A stretch of 29,905 bases of DNA from JBKBXU01 sp046313675 (GCA_046313675.1 JBKBXU010000011.1:1-29905), one strand, 5' to 3'. Positions 15,380-24,228 are shown, counted from the stretch's first letter. Notes: a model not told the origin generated them from the letters alone. Made by a program: numbers and translations.

Positions 15380-16411
15380 TTATTCACAACCAGGCCCCGT
15401 CAATATTATTTCACCTTGTTCATTCTCTTCCCATTTTCCATAGATGGAGGTAGCAAGCAGATTCATCGCTTTTGAAAGCTCCAGGTTTCGGAACGATCCT
15501 GTAAAGCTGCAATTAAGAATCGTTTTATTTTCAGCCGTGATAACTCTTCCGTATAATGCACTTAGTTCGCTAAGAACTTCTTTAACAGCTACCTTTTCAA
15601 ATTTCAATACCCCTGTCTGCCAGGATGCAATATTAGCATTAGAATTTAAAGAAACTCCACCATGATTTTGAGCAATAGCCCCCTGTTCAGCCTGAAGCAG
15701 AAGAGTTGCATTTCCTTTTGAGAACTCCACCAATCCTGAAGTTACAAAAATTTCATCCTCCTCTTTTTTTGAATTAAGGTAAAATGAAGTACCCTTTACC
15801 GTTGTAGTTGAGTTTAAACCTTCAATTATAAAAGGTAGGCCTGCTTTAACCTTGAAATGAGCTTTCCCTGATAAATTCAGGCGCCTCTCCTGAAGATTAT
15901 ACTGTCCATCGTAAGTAAGAACAGCTCCTTTATCCAAGTGTACTAAGGAACTATCCGGAAGCACGAACTTCTGATTCCCCTTAGCAGCCTGCAAACGTGT
16001 TGGTTCTTTAATTTCCAAAGGCTTTTTTACAGGCGCTGGTTTTGACGGCATATCTTCCTGAATATCCACATCGTCTTTTCCCCTAGCTTCTTGATTAGCT
16101 GAAGAATTGTCTAAAACCTCAGGTTCCTGACCTTCCAAAAGCTCCTCTTTGATAACAGAATCTGCTTTGTCTGCTATGGTATTGTTTTTTTGTTCCCCGG
16201 AATAGAACCATAATCCCAAAGAAGTAGTCACTATTACAAGTACTGAAGCTGCAACATAAAAATTACGTCGACCCAAAGGTGTTTTTTGCAGATTTTGCTT
16301 TTCCAGCTTTGCTTCGATTCTTCCCCACGAAGGTGTTTCACCGGATATTTCAGCATCTGAAAATCGCTCCCGCAATACCTCATCCAATTTTTTATTTTCT
16401 CTGCTTCTCAT
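15380..16411 (-). CDS. FecR-type anti-sigma factor
   Basis: A 343-residue single-pass membrane protein. Residues 1-50 are cytoplasmic (MRSRENKKLDEVLRERF) and should hold the sigma factor. The membrane segment is 51-70 (FYVAASVLVIVTTSLGLWFY). After an acidic, Pro-rich linker comes the FecR domain at about 135-245 (FVLPDSSLVHLDKGAVLTYD...KGTSFYLNS), and then a DUF4974-type C-terminal domain (FEKVAVKEVLSELSALYG...CSFTGSF) that resembles an STN fold. The start overlaps the sigma gene's stop by ATGA, so the two are translationally coupled in a fixed ratio. It should release the sigma factor on a signal from the outer-membrane STN protein encoded next. Confidence 0.92.
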   Translation of the reverse strand: MRSRENKKLDEVLRERFSDAEISGETPSWGRIEAKLEKQNLQKTPLGRRNFYVAASVLVIVTTSLGLWFYSGEQKNNTIADKADSVIKEELLEGQEPEVLDNSSANQEARGKDDVDIQEDMPSKPAPVKKPLEIKEPTRLQAAKGNQKFVLPDSSLVHLDKGAVLTYDGQYNLQERRLNLSGKAHFKVKAGLPFIIEGLNSTTTVKGTSFYLNSKKEEDEIFVTSGLVEFSKGNATLLLQAEQGAIAQNHGGVSLNSNANIASWQTGVLKFEKVAVKEVLSELSALYGRVITAENKTILNCSFTGSFRNLELSKAMNLLATSIYGKWEENEQGEIILTGPGCE

Positions 16412-16977
16412 ATTCTCTTGTTTAACAGGGATATCAATTGTTGTCTCGCCCTTGTGAATTGACTTCGGGAAGTGGCTTCTGTAATACCTAGCTTTTCAGC
16501 AACTTCTTTGTGTGAATAACCTTCTATTCCAACCAGATTAAAAACAAACCTATACCCATCGGGAAGTTGATTTATTATTATATACAATTCTTCCAAAGAA
16601 AGTGTTTCTGCAATCTGAACGCTTAAATCCTCGCCCTCATTTACATCATCTATCGACAAATTAGAGGGAAAAGAAAGGTATTGATGATAATGATTTATGG
16701 CAGTATTTACAACTATTTTTCTTATCCACCCTTCTAATGAGCCTTTAAACTGAAAAGTATCAATTTTAGTAAAAACTTTAATAAAAGCCTCCTGAAGTAT
16801 ATCCTCTACCTCTACCAGGGAATTAGTATATCTGTAACATACAGCTTTCATTTTCGGCAAATAGCGTTTGTATAATTCTTCCATCGCCCTCCTGTCTTGC
16901 CTTTTACATGCATCTAAAAGTTCATGCTCAACCAAATCTGTCTTTTTATTTTTCTGCCTATCTATAATCATAGACAT
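16408..16977 (-). CDS. ECF-type RNA polymerase sigma factor
   Basis: Started at MSMIIDRQKNKK (16977; an ATG two codons later also works); an upstream frame to 17010 adds an implausible hydrophobic stretch. The 189-residue protein has region 2 (AMEELYKRYLPKMKAVCYRY...VEDILQEAFIKVF) and region 4 (LPDGYRFVFNLVGIEGYSHKEVAEKLGITEATSRSQFTRARQQL), the FecI/SigW layout of Bacteroidota. It is the first gene of the sigma, anti-sigma, STN-barrel operon, which it may itself drive. Targets beyond its own operon are unknown. Confidence 0.93.
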   Translation of the reverse strand: MSMIIDRQKNKKTDLVEHELLDACKRQDRRAMEELYKRYLPKMKAVCYRYTNSLVEVEDILQEAFIKVFTKIDTFQFKGSLEGWIRKIVVNTAINHYHQYLSFPSNLSIDDVNEGEDLSVQIAETLSLEELYIIINQLPDGYRFVFNLVGIEGYSHKEVAEKLGITEATSRSQFTRARQQLISLLNKRI

Positions 16978-17218
16978 AAAAATCAATGAAACGCTGCACA
17001 AATAAATCATTAAATTTAATTTGGTTATAGGTATTTAAATTAGAAGATAATTAGATAATTTCAAAGAAGATTCTTATTTCAGATTATCAAGAACTAATTA
17101 AATTCCACAGTCATGAAGTCAAACGTAATTCTATAAACACCAGACCTGAAGCTGAAGCATATTAATTTGAAGATTAAAAAACAAAAGACAGAGGAGCAAG
17201 GCTAAAGATTCTATGCAT

Positions 17219-18127
17219 TTAATTAGCTTCAGGAGGACTAAACAGCTTCTCAAACCCTGACCGTAAATGCAAATCCCTCTGTGGATAAGGTATTTCGATG
17301 TTGTGCTCTTTAAATTTTTTAAAAATTGCATAATAAAGCTCACTTTTAAGAAGGGTAGGTCTCTGAACATAGGTACTTGTCCAAACACGAAGAATAAATT
17401 CCAGAGAACTATCGGCATAATCCGTAAATAAAACATCAGAAATTGGCGTCTTTAATACGCCGGGATGCTCGGCAGCAACTTCAAGCAGCAGCCTTCTCAC
17501 CACTTCAGGATCTTCTTTATAATGTACGCCAACAGGAAACTTAAACCTGGTTTTTTTATCACTATGACTCCAGTTTGTTACCGATTTAGAGATGAATTCA
17601 GAATTTGGAATAATGATTGCGATGTTATCATTAGTAATAACTGTGGTAGCACGAGCGGCAATAGCTACAACATCGCCATTTATATTTCCAACTTCAATAC
17701 GGTCTCCAATTTTAATGGGGCGTTCAAAAAGAATGATAAGGCCTGAAACAAAATTATTGGTAATATTTTGTAAACCAAAACCTATACCCACACCCAAAGC
17801 ACCAGCCATAAGCCCTAAGGCACTCATATCAATACCCGCAGAATGTATAATGACAATAAAACCTATGATTAGGACAAAGTATTTAACGATTGTGCTGATT
17901 GCCTGACCAATTCCAATATTGATGTTATATCTGGGGAAAATACGCCGGATTAACAATAGGCGCATCCGTTCTGCAGTAAAAACAAGAAAAATCAGAGCAA
18001 TAATAAAATACAGTATTGACCCTACCGTAATACTGCTGACGCCCAGTTGAAACAGGTGTTTATTTAGGATGCTACCAAGAAAACTGAGAAAATCCATTAT
18101 TGCTTTCATCGCCGAAAGATAAAACAT
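17219..18127 (-). CDS. MscS-family mechanosensitive ion channel
   Basis: A 302-residue inner-membrane protein (start at 18127, or MKAIMDFL at 18109). Three membrane helices are visible: GSILYFIIALIFLVF near residue 40, IVKYFVLIIGFIVIIHSAG, and the pore helix MSALGLMAGALGVGIGFG followed by LQNITNNFVSGLIILFERPI, the classic TM3/beta-domain junction of small MscS channels. The cytoplasmic vestibule follows (GDVVAIAARATTVIT, IPNSEF). It protects cells from hypo-osmotic shock by opening under membrane tension. It starts 13 nt after the serine protease gene, so it may share that transcript; a functional link is not evident. Confidence 0.93.
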   Translation of the reverse strand: MFYLSAMKAIMDFLSFLGSILNKHLFQLGVSSITVGSILYFIIALIFLVFTAERMRLLLIRRIFPRYNINIGIGQAISTIVKYFVLIIGFIVIIHSAGIDMSALGLMAGALGVGIGFGLQNITNNFVSGLIILFERPIKIGDRIEVGNINGDVVAIAARATTVITNDNIAIIIPNSEFISKSVTNWSHSDKKTRFKFPVGVHYKEDPEVVRRLLLEVAAEHPGVLKTPISDVLFTDYADSSLEFILRVWTSTYVQRPTLLKSELYYAIFKKFKEHNIEIPYPQRDLHLRSGFEKLFSPPEAN

Positions 18128-18140
18128 TTATATTACTTAC

Positions 18141-20216
18141 TCAATGTATAAGCATTCTGCGAACAAAGGTTTGCCCTCCACTGGTCATTTTGTAAATGTA
18201 AGTTCCGGGCTTTAGGTTGCCGGCATTATAATCTACCATATGCTTGCCTTCTGCATAAGCCCCCTCTGTGACTGAAGCTATTCTCTTGCCCAGCATATCA
18301 TAAATTTCCAACAACACATTATCTTCCCTTTCCATGTAAAATGAGAATGTTGTATTTCCAGTAAAGGGGTTAGGGTAGTTTTGAAATAATTCTGTTCTGT
18401 TTTTTTCCTCTTTAACAGTAGACAAAGCGGCTTCACCTATGATGATGGAGTAATCCTGTGTTTCTCCATATTTATACAAATCACATGCTCCAAAAATCAT
18501 CGTCGGATTTTCCTGGGTAGCTTCAACACAGATCACACGCATTCGGGTAACAATGTCATCGGTAGCATGGTCAGGAACGGTAACCTGAGCAGTATGGGTA
18601 AACACCCCGGTAATTGCCTGAGAGGTTGTTACCAGCTCACCTTCGTCATCAAAATCACTGTCGCCATTCCAATCAATATAAACCTTTACCCTTTTTAACC
18701 AATCCTGATTACAGGTACCTGCCGTCACACTTAAGTCATACGTTTGGCCAATTTGCAGTCTTGCAGCCAGTCCCAGAAATGTACTGTAGGTTCTGCACCC
18801 TGCACCGGGGGTATTGTTAAGGGATTCAAAAGTGACATTGGTGATTTTTGAGTCCTCAGGTTTTTCAGCAAAGGAAGTGCAATAGTGAGGAGAGGTATCA
18901 ATAAAAGAACCATCTAATGTCATTACATTGGTATCGTCCGGGTCAAGCCAATCTTTTAGCCTGTTACCATAAAACGTTCCTCTCTCCCAGGAAATATTGA
19001 ACTTTCCGTATAAATCTCCTCCGGTTAAGTTACTGCAGGAGGCATCGCCTCCATATAGCTGGCCAATAACCCTCTTATTGTTATCAAACAGTGGTGAACC
19101 TGATGATCCGGGATCGGTGGTGGTGTTTTCATCCCATACAACTCTCCAAAACTGGACAGGCTTGCCAAAGGTAGAAACACTGGTAGGCGCATGGTTGTCA
19201 ACGGAGATCTTTTTAACATCTCCTCTGGGATGATGAATGCATGTAGTTCGGGAAGTAGCACTAGAAATTCTGGACCAGCCTGCATAGTAAATATCATAGC
19301 TTGCCGGAGGTATGGTGTTTAACTCTAACAACAGGACATCTGAATCGGAATTACGTGATCTCAATCGGGCTCCTGACAAGGAATAATTTGTCGGCCCTAC
19401 TTCATTGGTACAAGTAGGACTTTCAAATCTGAAAACAAACATCCAGGTAGCTACCGATCCTGATCCATCAAGACAATGATCAGCCGTTAAAAAATAAGGA
19501 CGTCCATCCTGCCGGACGTTGTTAATTATGGCACCGGTACAGAAAAAACCATTAGCAAGGATAAGGGCAACAGATTTCTTCTCATCCTGCCAATTGTTAC
19601 CCAAAGGACAATTAATATTAATATTACAATTTCCTGATTGACCATAGCCATGAGCCTTTCGTGCAATTTGATAAATGTCTTTAAATACATGAACCACAGA
19701 ACCTATTTCAAGCTCCCCGGCACCTCGTTGGTAATAAGGCTCATAATATTCAACAATGGCAACTTCCCCATTCACAGGCATGGTACCAAGAACACCATCT
19801 TCATTATTATTCAAGTGATTAAATGCCCCAATCAGGGACGACCGATCCTCGCTATATATAAACAAGGTTGCATTCTCCGGCAAATTGTATTTGGAGAATA
19901 TTAAACTGATAGCCATAGCACCATCAGATTTTATTGCCATCCTCCATATTCGATCCCCGTTTTCCAGTGTTTCCCAGGTTCCGGCATTCATTAATCCATA
20001 AGATACCTTAAGCACATGTCCATACTGATTAGGAACTCCATTTTTAGAATCCTCAGCTGATTTTAAATGAATAATGGAGGGAGCTTTAACAATTCGAACC
20101 GATGAATTTAAACCGTCAGACGTAAAGCTTCTGGGTTTACCCCCCTGACTGATTTGAGCTGATAGGTTACTAATTGATAGGAACCCTAAAAACACTAGGA
20201 ATACAATCCTGTACAT
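18141..20216 (-). CDS. Secreted trypsin-fold serine protease (lysyl endopeptidase-like) with GEVED and T9SS type A domains
   Basis: A 691-residue protein with signal peptide MYRIVFLVFLGFLSISNLSA. Residues about 21-205 are a propeptide/N-terminal beta domain. The trypsin fold (about 206-425) shows the triad: His247 in TADHC, Asp293 in NSDSDVLLLEL, and Ser372 in DPGSSGSPLF. The Cys pattern and HHPRGDVKKIS resemble Achromobacter protease I (lysyl endopeptidase), so Lys specificity is possible but not proven. A GEVED domain follows (YIDWNGDSDFDDEGE; TRMRVICVEA), then a type A sorting domain (NYPNPFTGNT...YIYKM). It should be secreted through T9SS. The gene begins 1 nt after a small lipoprotein gene, the same tight arrangement as the M4 protease unit. 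Confidence 0.92.
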   Translation of the reverse strand: MYRIVFLVFLGFLSISNLSAQISQGGKPRSFTSDGLNSSVRIVKAPSIIHLKSAEDSKNGVPNQYGHVLKVSYGLMNAGTWETLENGDRIWRMAIKSDGAMAISLIFSKYNLPENATLFIYSEDRSSLIGAFNHLNNNEDGVLGTMPVNGEVAIVEYYEPYYQRGAGELEIGSVVHVFKDIYQIARKAHGYGQSGNCNININCPLGNNWQDEKKSVALILANGFFCTGAIINNVRQDGRPYFLTADHCLDGSGSVATWMFVFRFESPTCTNEVGPTNYSLSGARLRSRNSDSDVLLLELNTIPPASYDIYYAGWSRISSATSRTTCIHHPRGDVKKISVDNHAPTSVSTFGKPVQFWRVVWDENTTTDPGSSGSPLFDNNKRVIGQLYGGDASCSNLTGGDLYGKFNISWERGTFYGNRLKDWLDPDDTNVMTLDGSFIDTSPHYCTSFAEKPEDSKITNVTFESLNNTPGAGCRTYSTFLGLAARLQIGQTYDLSVTAGTCNQDWLKRVKVYIDWNGDSDFDDEGELVTTSQAITGVFTHTAQVTVPDHATDDIVTRMRVICVEATQENPTMIFGACDLYKYGETQDYSIIIGEAALSTVKEEKNRTELFQNYPNPFTGNTTFSFYMEREDNVLLEIYDMLGKRIASVTEGAYAEGKHMVDYNAGNLKPGTYIYKMTSGGQTFVRRMLIH

Positions 20217-20217
20217 A

Positions 20218-20652
20218 CTATTTATAGTTATAATTTATTCGATGGTCGTAGCCGGGAATCACAATCCATACCTGCTCCACACCCGGATATTTTATGGCAG
20301 TAATGTCAAATTTATACACACCCACACTAACATCATTCTTGGTTTTACAAGGCAATTTAACAGGATATAAGGTTGTGCCCGGAGGCATGGATTTCATATA
20401 ATTTTTATTATTTACCATATCAAACCCCTGATCTTTTCCGCATCCTTTACATTGAATTTCCACGGAAAGCACATCTCCGTCAATAGAAGCTGAAAGGATC
20501 TCAAGATCAGAATATGGATGATATTCTTCAAAATTAGGATTAATGACCACCGGTGTCACCTGATCCGAAAAATTAGAAGTAGATTTCCTGTTACAAAACG
20601 AAAATGCCCATATAGTCAACAGAATAAGAGCTGGGAGATATTTAAATGACAT
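20218..20652 (-). CDS. Small envelope protein preceding the serine protease; inhibitor candidate
   Basis: A 144-residue protein with signal peptide MSFKYLPALILLTIWAFSFC. Phe before Cys20 makes a weak lipobox; the lipocalin-like protein at 12322 has the same 'SFC'. The mature 124 residues are beta-rich with VEIQCKGCGKDQGFDM, MPPGTTLYPVKLPC and VGVYKFDITAI. The layout (strand, small cysteine loop, 'PP' loop, strand) recalls small beta-sandwich lipoproteins of NigD-like type; this is from memory and weak. Its TAG is separated from the protease ATG by one base, so translation is probably coupled and it is made first. By analogy with the emfourin-like/M4 pair it could restrain the protease before export. 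No direct evidence of inhibition is visible. Confidence 0.6.
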   Translation of the reverse strand: MSFKYLPALILLTIWAFSFCNRKSTSNFSDQVTPVVINPNFEEYHPYSDLEILSASIDGDVLSVEIQCKGCGKDQGFDMVNNKNYMKSMPPGTTLYPVKLPCKTKNDVSVGVYKFDITAIKYPGVEQVWIVIPGYDHRINYNYK

Positions 20653-20702
20653 AGAAATATTTTGTATTCTATTTACGAAAAAAACGAACTAAAGATATAA
20701 AA

Positions 20703-21296
20703 TTATTTCACCGTATCAGATGCGTACTTAATAATTATTTTCTTACCTGTAAAGCTTTCTAAAATAGGCTTTAAAAAAAGTTCGGCATTGACTTTTGTAT
20801 GCGAAATAATATCCATTTTCAAAGCTGCTTTTTCCATTTGTTGTTCTGCATTTTTGTAGGCTGCATCAATTAATTCCGCTTGTTGAAAATAATGATATTC
20901 TATATTATAAACTTTTGACTCTTTATGATTGATCTTAAAGTAACAAATTTCCGGATCAGGAAGCTGTATTGTAACTGAATGTTCCTCTATAAAGATATGT
21001 TGTAAACCAATTCCATTTAAATCTATACAACCTACGACCTCACCACTGGCTATCAAAACCACCTTAGGATCCGGAAGCCATTCTTTTACAACCTTATGTT
21101 CTATTATGTCCTTCAGGTAAAACTTTACAAGTTCAAGTTTTCCAAGCGAATTGATCTTCTCAACCACCATGTGATGGTTTACAACAACTTCTTCTTCAGA
21201 AGAATGAGCTGTATCATATTTAAAAACCCAAAAAAGAGCAGAAGCTAATATAAAAACCAGCAGCCATGGAAGAACCTTAATTCCTATTTTTACCAT
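20703..21296 (-). CDS. DUF4230 family protein
   Basis: A 197-residue protein with an N-terminal membrane anchor (VLPWLLVFILASALFWVF). The rest shows DUF4230 features: INSLGKLELVKFYLKDIIEH, VVLIASGEVVGCIDLNGI, then SVTIQLPDPEICYFKINH and a helical tail with QQAELIDAAYKNAEQQMEKAA. The domain faces the periplasm or cell exterior. The biochemical role of DUF4230 is unknown to me. It lies 50 nt upstream of the small envelope protein and serine protease genes on the same strand and is likely the first gene of that unit. Confidence 0.85.
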   Translation of the reverse strand: MVKIGIKVLPWLLVFILASALFWVFKYDTAHSSEEEVVVNHHMVVEKINSLGKLELVKFYLKDIIEHKVVKEWLPDPKVVLIASGEVVGCIDLNGIGLQHIFIEEHSVTIQLPDPEICYFKINHKESKVYNIEYHYFQQAELIDAAYKNAEQQMEKAALKMDIISHTKVNAELFLKPILESFTGKKIIIKYASDTVK

Positions 21297-21451
21297 AATC
21301 AGAGAATTTAAACAACAATATACTAAAAAATTGGCAGAGGAACACCAGAGAATATCATTTGGCTTTTGAAAACATTTGGTTTACTTTAGTTGTAAATGCA
21401 GGGATTTTATTTTCCCAAATCCCAAAGGGATAAATCATAAAGTCTTAATTC

Positions 21452-21976
21452 ATGATAACCATAATATCAGGTACCAATCGTAAGAATTCAAATTCGCTGG
21501 TAATAGCCGAATTATATAAAGACGTACTTTTAAAACTAGGGTACGAAGCAGAGCTGCTCAGCCTGGAAACCTTACCTGATGATTTTATATTTTCTGCAAT
21601 GTTCGAAAAAAATGGCAAAAATAAGCCATTTAATGAAATTGTCCATCAGATAAAAAGTTCCCAGAAGTTTGTTTTTGTTATACCTGAATACAATGGATCA
21701 TTTCCCGGCATTCTTAAAGCTTTTATTGATGGAATGCCCTATCCTTCTATCCTTAAACACAAAAAATGTATGCTCATTGGACTCTCTTCAGGAATGTCAG
21801 GCGGTGCTTTGGCTCTAAGCCATTTTACAGATATACTTAATTATTTAAACATACATGTCCTGGCAATGAAAGTTAAACTTCCACATATTGAAGAATTATT
21901 AGTAGAAGGGAACCTTGAAGACAACTTTTATCTAAACCTTATTCAAGAACAAGCTACACAGTTCATCAATTTTTAA
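21452..21976 (+). CDS. NADPH-dependent FMN reductase family flavoprotein
   Basis: A 174-residue flavodoxin-fold protein. ISGTNRKNSNS near the start is the FMN phosphate loop; FVIPEYNGSFPGILKAFIDG is the family signature loop; a Gly-rich turn GLSSGMSGG follows. It should be a cytosolic FMN-dependent oxidoreductase (azoreductase/chromate-reductase-like); its physiological substrate cannot be read from sequence. It diverges from the DUF4230 gene. A short palindrome ATCCC-AAA-GGGAT (21419-21431) lies 21 nt before the ATG and could be an operator. Confidence 0.92.
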   Translation: MITIISGTNRKNSNSLVIAELYKDVLLKLGYEAELLSLETLPDDFIFSAMFEKNGKNKPFNEIVHQIKSSQKFVFVIPEYNGSFPGILKAFIDGMPYPSILKHKKCMLIGLSSGMSGGALALSHFTDILNYLNIHVLAMKVKLPHIEELLVEGNLEDNFYLNLIQEQATQFINF

Positions 21977-22038
21977 CCTAAAATTTGCAATAAACTCTCT
22001 CTAAAACACAGCAAAACCTATAGCAAATTCAGGTGTAA

Positions 22039-23127
22039 TCAGGTAAATACGCAATCTCCGTCTCCATCCTGAAAGTTCAGTTCTTGAATACCGGGAAAAT
22101 GCATGGAAATAAGGTAAGGCCGTCGAATTTCCTTTTTTAATATAAAAGGCAAATCAGAATTCTTCAGGCCATCAACAAGTATAGCATTATATGTCGTAAT
22201 CATTGTAAGCCCTTGCTCACACATATACGTATATAGAAAAGCAGCTACCGATGAGGCATATTCTGCATCCCCGTAAAAATACGGAATGGTAAGACTTCCA
22301 TTCCTTACACTTAAAAGCATAAAACCCACTGTTAGGTTGGCGCCGTCCATTAACTTTACCATTCGGCAATAAAACCTTTTACTAAACGCAGAAAAGTAGT
22401 ATCGTTCCCCATTGACATCATTCTTAACTCCTTCCAATATCCAGGGATACTGTCTTATCCAATCCAATTCGATTTTCCCTCTTCGCATCCATTCCGAACT
22501 AGTATATTGTTCAAGAAAACTCTCTAAATCTGAATCTATTTCATTGACATATTCAACCTTTAATTGCCTGTAAGAAGACTTAAATCTGAGTCGCTGCTCC
22601 TGAAAAAGGTTTCCAAAAGAATCGCTTACCTTTAACAAAGGCTGCAGTCTATTGTACAGCTTTTTCTTTGGGGGAAGAACCTCGGCAAGGTTAAAACGCA
22701 AAAAGCAACGCAAGCCATTTTTATATTGCGTCGGCAAAAATATTTTGGTTTTTTGGTATACAGGTTCAAGAAAAGGTACTATGTTGGTAATAAACAAACG
22801 TTGCTTCCAAGCCCTGATTACACGCAAAAATATCGAAGCTGCCACGTTTTGAGACTTATAATTTTCATCCACCCAAAAACATGTTCCCCAACCAATCCTA
22901 TGCTTTACTCCATCAACAAAAACATGATCAGGGAGCACGCCAAAATATCCGGCTACTTTTTTACCATCGTATGCCACAAAAAGAATTTTATCATCTTCAT
23001 CCAATCTGGGGTTATTCAATTGTGAAACAGCCCTGTGCTTACTTATAGGCAAATTTTCTAACTCATAGAATGAATTGCTATAAATAAAAGTTAATAACTC
23101 CTGCTGGTTATAACTAAGTATCTCCAT
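22039..23127 (-). CDS. GNAT-type N-acetyltransferase domain protein
   Basis: A 362-residue protein. The N-terminal part (about 45-110) shows a GNAT pattern: ILFVAYDGKKVAGYFGVLPD, then WGTCFWVDENYKSQNVAASIFLRVI. The remainder, with WMRRGKIELDWIRQYPW and SVAAFLYTYMCEQG, looks like a second, diverged GNAT or FemAB-like half. Its ATG lies inside the end of the polysaccharide deacetylase gene (14-nt overlap), so it is the second gene of a coupled pair. The acceptor is unknown; the partner suggests a surface sugar, as in deacetylation and re-acylation of a polysaccharide. Confidence 0.75.
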   Translation of the reverse strand: MEILSYNQQELLTFIYSNSFYELENLPISKHRAVSQLNNPRLDEDDKILFVAYDGKKVAGYFGVLPDHVFVDGVKHRIGWGTCFWVDENYKSQNVAASIFLRVIRAWKQRLFITNIVPFLEPVYQKTKIFLPTQYKNGLRCFLRFNLAEVLPPKKKLYNRLQPLLKVSDSFGNLFQEQRLRFKSSYRQLKVEYVNEIDSDLESFLEQYTSSEWMRRGKIELDWIRQYPWILEGVKNDVNGERYYFSAFSKRFYCRMVKLMDGANLTVGFMLLSVRNGSLTIPYFYGDAEYASSVAAFLYTYMCEQGLTMITTYNAILVDGLKNSDLPFILKKEIRRPYLISMHFPGIQELNFQDGDGDCVFT

Positions 23128-24145
23128 ACTTTCTTATAATTCTATTTTTATTAAATGGAGCTTTAATCATATAATAAAGATACTCTGCAAAAATCAATTT
23201 TCGTGCAGAAAAGGAATGATATTCCATAGGAATTCGCTGAACATGGTTTTTACATACATCCATTTTAATACCTGCAGTCCCAAATGATAAATCCACTAAA
23301 GAATTATTGAATCTATACATTTTTTCAAAAAGAGATTCATTTACCCCATAATCCGAAAAGGGGAACGAGAACACTTTATAGTCCAAATCAAATTTTTGAC
23401 AAATATCCGAAACACTGGACTGGATTTGCCAAAGTTGAGCTTCTTCAGATATTTCGCAAAACATAGGATGATCAACACTATGTGCACCAAAGTAAAATCC
23501 TTGCTTAATAAGACCTTTTACCTGCCCACTATCCATATATGGTTTCTCCTTCTCCAAATATTCATTAAAATTTACTTCCAGAATTTGAGCAAGTTCATCC
23601 AACACTGCCCTACTATTATAATCAACGCAAAGAATGTATTGCTTAAGATCAACTATAGAGAATTCCTTTTCCTTTAAAAAGTTCGCCACCTTTTTAACTG
23701 ATCTTTCAGATTTTAATTTTTCGATTAACAAACTTGCCTTGTAACGAAAGAATAAATCTTTGTTATCAAGAAAGTCTGAATTCAAAAAACAAACTGCAGG
23801 AACACCTTTTCTTTTAAGTATCGGTGCTGCCACATTGTAAAACTCTTTTAAACCATCATCAAAAGAAAGAAGGAAGGTGTTTTTTTTCAAAGGACGATCA
23901 GTGTTTATAGAGTCCAACAAAGAAGACAGGTTTAAGGGCTCAAAATATTTCAGTAAATAATCCAGATCCTTTTCAAAAGATTTTTTATTTTTTATACTAT
24001 AAAGATGCCGGATGTGTGATACAGGTTCATCCGAGATACAGTGATAAAAAGGTGCAATAAATCGCTGGCCTGTTATGGTTGAAAGCCAACTAACCGGAAA
24101 AACATAAGAACCGACGGATAAATATTTTAATAAAAAATCTTTCAT
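23114..24145 (-). CDS. Polysaccharide deacetylase (NodB/CE4-type)
   Basis: Started at ATG 24145 (MKDFLLKYLSVG), giving 343 residues; an alternative GTG at 24178 would start just after the terminator of the preceding gene. FYHCISDEP near the N-terminus, SFDDG (metal-binding Asp pair) and GAHSVDHP (metal-binding His residues) are the CE4 motifs. No cleavable signal peptide is clear, though a hydrophobic N-terminal stretch is present. It should remove N-acetyl groups from a polysaccharide or lipid-linked sugar. It overlaps the acetyltransferase gene by 14 nt, implying a shared pathway. No glycosyltransferases are in view, so the polymer is unknown. Confidence 0.88.
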   Translation of the reverse strand: MKDFLLKYLSVGSYVFPVSWLSTITGQRFIAPFYHCISDEPVSHIRHLYSIKNKKSFEKDLDYLLKYFEPLNLSSLLDSINTDRPLKKNTFLLSFDDGLKEFYNVAAPILKRKGVPAVCFLNSDFLDNKDLFFRYKASLLIEKLKSERSVKKVANFLKEKEFSIVDLKQYILCVDYNSRAVLDELAQILEVNFNEYLEKEKPYMDSGQVKGLIKQGFYFGAHSVDHPMFCEISEEAQLWQIQSSVSDICQKFDLDYKVFSFPFSDYGVNESLFEKMYRFNNSLVDLSFGTAGIKMDVCKNHVQRIPMEYHSFSARKLIFAEYLYYMIKAPFNKNRIIRKYGDT

Positions 24146-24179
24146 GCCATTGCATGTAATAGAAAGCTTAAGTAACACA

Positions 24180-24206
24180 GAAGGCCCGGATAAAATCCGA
24201 GCCTTC
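24180..24206 (-). terminator. Terminator hairpin of the giant surface-protein gene
   Basis: GAAGGC-C-CGGAT (24180-24191) pairs with ATCCG-A-GCCTTC (24195-24206): 11 pairs with one C/A mismatch around a 3-nt loop. It begins 22 nt after the stop of the giant gene. The T-run is weak. It separates that gene from the deacetylase gene on the same strand. Confidence 0.75.
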
Positions 24207-24228
24207 CAAAATTATAAAAATTTAATTC

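Noticed and set aside
17011..17218. Terminator or small RNA between the channel gene and the sigma factor gene
   Set aside because: Only AT-rich runs are present; no stem with a clear T-run could be found.
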